64,000 bases of DNA from NCBI RefSeq assembly GCF_900107995.1, contig NZ_FNUM01000004.1:186001-250000 (forward strand), written 5' to 3'. The stretch is from Alcanivorax sp. DSM 26293. GTDB lineage: Bacteria > Pseudomonadota > Gammaproteobacteria > Pseudomonadales > Alcanivoracaceae. The notes under the pieces are model-generated. The model worked only from the letters and a program-made list of their open reading frames with translations, made no database searches and was not told where the DNA came from. The stretch's first letter is position 1; the number at the start of each line of letters is the position of its first letter. Shown one piece after another: positions 62,400-64,000 of this stretch. Position numbers and translations under genes: made by a program.

Positions 62400-62420
62400 G
62401 CCCCGCGCCATTTTCCTTTT

Positions 62421-63848
62421 TCAGAAACCGATATCCCGGTAATGCCGGGAGACTTTCTCGATGGCGATCACATAGGCCGCCATCCGGTAATCGTCAATTT
62501 TCGGGTTCTCGTTACGGGTACGAATGATCTCCTGCAAGGCCAGGCGCATGGAATCATCCAGCCCGGAGCGCACCAGATCGAACTCGTCGGCGCCGCGAGC
62601 CAGTTCCTTGACGATATGCTCGGGCACCTTGGTGTTGGTGGCCTGCTCGATGGCATCAATCACATGCTGGCCACGGGCTTCGTGGAAGCGCTTGTCCAGG
62701 CGTCCGAAGCGCACGTGGTTGAGGTTACGAATCCATTCGAAGTAGGAAACGATCACACCACCGGCATTGCAGTAGGCATCCGGAATAATTTCCACACCCT
62801 TTTCGCGAAGAATCCGATCCGCTTCAAACGTCACCGGCCCGTTGGCCGCTTCCGCGATCAGCTTGGCCTGAATACGCGGCGCGTTTCCGGCGGTGATGAC
62901 ACCTTCCAGTGCTGCCGGTATCAGAATATCGCACGCTCTTTCCAGCGCCTTGATGCCGTCTTCCAGATAATCCGCACCGGCAAACCCCTTCACACCGCCT
63001 GTTTCCACAATATGCTGGCGCACCGCGCCCACGTTGAGGCCGTCTTCATTAATGATAGCGCCATCCCGTTCGATGATGGCGGTAATGCGGCAATCGTCTT
63101 CCGTTTCCAGGAAGTGCGCCGCGTGATAGCCCACGTTACCCAGCCCCTGAACAATCACCCGTTTGCCTGCCAGTGAACCCGACAGCCCGGCACGCTTGAT
63201 TTCTTCCGGGTGTCGGAATAGTTCACGCAGTGCATATTGCACGCCCCGCCCGGTGGCCTCATTGCGGCCACGGACCCCGCCGTGCTCCACCGGTTTACCG
63301 GTCAGCGCGCCCATGTAATTAATGTCGTTGGGGAACATCTGTTTGTAGGTGTCCACCATCCAGCCCATTTCCTGCGGACCGGTGCCCATGTCCGGCGCCG
63401 GCACATTCTGGGACGGGCTCAGGTAGCCCTTGTTGATGAGTTCGCGGGCAAAACGGCGGGTGATGGCTTCCAGTTGGTGCCGCTCGTATTTTTTCGGGTC
63501 GATCACCAGCCCGCCCTTTGAGCCGCCGAAGGGCACATCGACAATGGCGCACTTGTAGGTCATCAGCGCTGCCAGCGCTTCCACTTCATCCTGATCCACA
63601 ATCGGGGCGTAACGAATGCCGCCCTTGGAAGGCAGCCGATGATCACTGTGGGTGGCGCGCCAGCCGGTGAAGATTTCTGCCTTTCCATTGATCTCCACGG
63701 GGAAAGACACCTGCACCACGCTCTGGCACACTTTCATGGCATTGCCCATGCCCGCATCGAGCCCCATGATGTCGATGGCATGGTCGACCATGTGTTCAAC
63801 GCTTTCCCGAAATGACATGCCCTTCTGGGCGTATTTGGTATCGCTCAT
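62421..63848 (-). CDS. Glu/Leu/Phe/Val-type dehydrogenase, probably glutamate dehydrogenase
   Basis: This cytoplasmic enzyme probably interconverts glutamate and 2-oxoglutarate with NAD(P). The 475-aa product has GWRATHSDHRLPSKGGIRYA near residue 63, the catalytic-lysine region VDVPFGGSKGGLVIDPKKY, APDMGTGPQEMGWM, the Rossmann motif VIVQGLGNVGYHAAHF near 230 and YCNAGGVIVSYFEW near 375. The start follows a GGAG box. It is core DNA outside the island and converges on yicC. The amino-acid specificity is not proven from sequence. Confidence 0.92.
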   Translation of the reverse strand: MSDTKYAQKGMSFRESVEHMVDHAIDIMGLDAGMGNAMKVCQSVVQVSFPVEINGKAEIFTGWRATHSDHRLPSKGGIRYAPIVDQDEVEALAALMTYKCAIVDVPFGGSKGGLVIDPKKYERHQLEAITRRFARELINKGYLSPSQNVPAPDMGTGPQEMGWMVDTYKQMFPNDINYMGALTGKPVEHGGVRGRNEATGRGVQYALRELFRHPEEIKRAGLSGSLAGKRVIVQGLGNVGYHAAHFLETEDDCRITAIIERDGAIINEDGLNVGAVRQHIVETGGVKGFAGADYLEDGIKALERACDILIPAALEGVITAGNAPRIQAKLIAEAANGPVTFEADRILREKGVEIIPDAYCNAGGVIVSYFEWIRNLNHVRFGRLDKRFHEARGQHVIDAIEQATNTKVPEHIVKELARGADEFDLVRSGLDDSMRLALQEIIRTRNENPKIDDYRMAAYVIAIEKVSRHYRDIGF

Positions 63849-63959
63849 GGCTGCTCCGTCAGTCCTGTTGTTCTTGGTAGAACCTGAACATTAGCAGCGC
63901 CTTTTCGGCAAGGGTGTTTATGCTTTGTTATGCCCTGTTAACGTGCACGGAGGTACCAG

Positions 63960-64000
63960 TCAGCGCGGCACCGCCAGCACCGCAAAGGTATCGCCCACAT
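63960..64000 (-). CDS. Possible 3' end of a gene running off the window
   Basis: On the minus strand the last bases read VGDTFAVLAVPR and then TGA at 63960-63962. The twelve codons look protein-like, but there is too little to identify a family or be sure it is coding. Confidence 0.25.
   Translation of the reverse strand, partial: VGDTFAVLAVPR

Larger units (their letters stand above)
62088..62420. other. Right end of the island and junction with core DNA
   Basis: No gene is present. This stretch carries the paired GTGGTGGGCA-type repeats at 62285-62306 and the right core repeat at 62380-62399. AT-rich DNA at 62335-62370 precedes the core. Beyond 62399 the sequence joins the 3' end of the core dehydrogenase gene. 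Confidence 0.75.

Overview
The window looks like chromosome of an Alcanivorax-type marine hydrocarbon-degrading gammaproteobacterium. The backbone order algC-argB-slmA followed by pyrE-rph/yicC is that of pseudomonad-like gammaproteobacteria. The cargo (a CYP153 alkane hydroxylase operon with its ferredoxin, reductase and GMC alcohol dehydrogenase, plus an AlmA-type flavin monooxygenase) is characteristic of Alcanivorax and close relatives. The genus is inferred; no rRNA or tRNA gene is seen.

Layout. (1) 1-6075 is core chromosome: partial phosphomannomutase/phosphoglucomutase, argB, slmA, a small periplasmic coiled-coil protein, pyrE, rph and yicC. (2) 6056-62399 is a genomic island of about 56.3 kb inserted at the 3' end of yicC. 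It is bounded by a 20-bp direct repeat with one mismatch that recreates the last bases of yicC, has a P4-type tyrosine integrase just inside the left end, and carries paired 10-bp GTGGTGGGCA-type repeats near both ends. (3) 62421-64000 is core again: a glutamate-type dehydrogenase and possibly the tail of another gene.

Inside the island, 7.6-11.3 kb is a decayed zone (araC remnant, frameshifted lysR, IS3 transposase tail, internally deleted iron alcohol dehydrogenase) around an intact dienelactone-hydrolase-like gene. 11.4-17.6 kb is a beta-oxidation operon (acyl-CoA dehydrogenase, a 995-aa dehydrogenase/hydratase/triple-SCP2 protein, SCP2-type thiolase) with a divergent TetR gene. 18.3-24.2 kb is the CYP153 operon with a divergent AraC regulator and a phased direct-repeat operator. 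24.3-47.3 kb is a block of 17 catabolic genes in four operons plus one tetR. It holds two flavin-binding monooxygenases (one AlmA-like, one Baeyer-Villiger-like), two alpha/beta hydrolases, two SDRs, a GMC dehydrogenase, a FadL-like porin, a large Ig-like lipoprotein, an acyl-CoA synthetase, two paired acyl-CoA dehydrogenases, a double-hotdog thioesterase, a BtrH-like protein and three PF10118 proteins. Each of the four operons is preceded by a copy of one palindromic operator, so the block reads as a single regulon, probably for oxidation of long-chain or branched hydrocarbons or their esters.

48.0-62.1 kb is the mobile-element maintenance part: a RadC/DUF932/YqaJ/recombination-factor-like module whose genes are mostly separated by intrinsic terminators, several unrecognised genes, AlpA and an inovirus Gp2-type protein, and three toxin-antitoxin modules (PrlF-YhaV, HipBA, XRE/RelE-type) next to the right end. 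No relaxase, type IV secretion or phage structural gene was seen, so the element looks integrative and possibly mobilizable rather than self-transmissible. All functions are inferred from reading the sequence; no database search was run.
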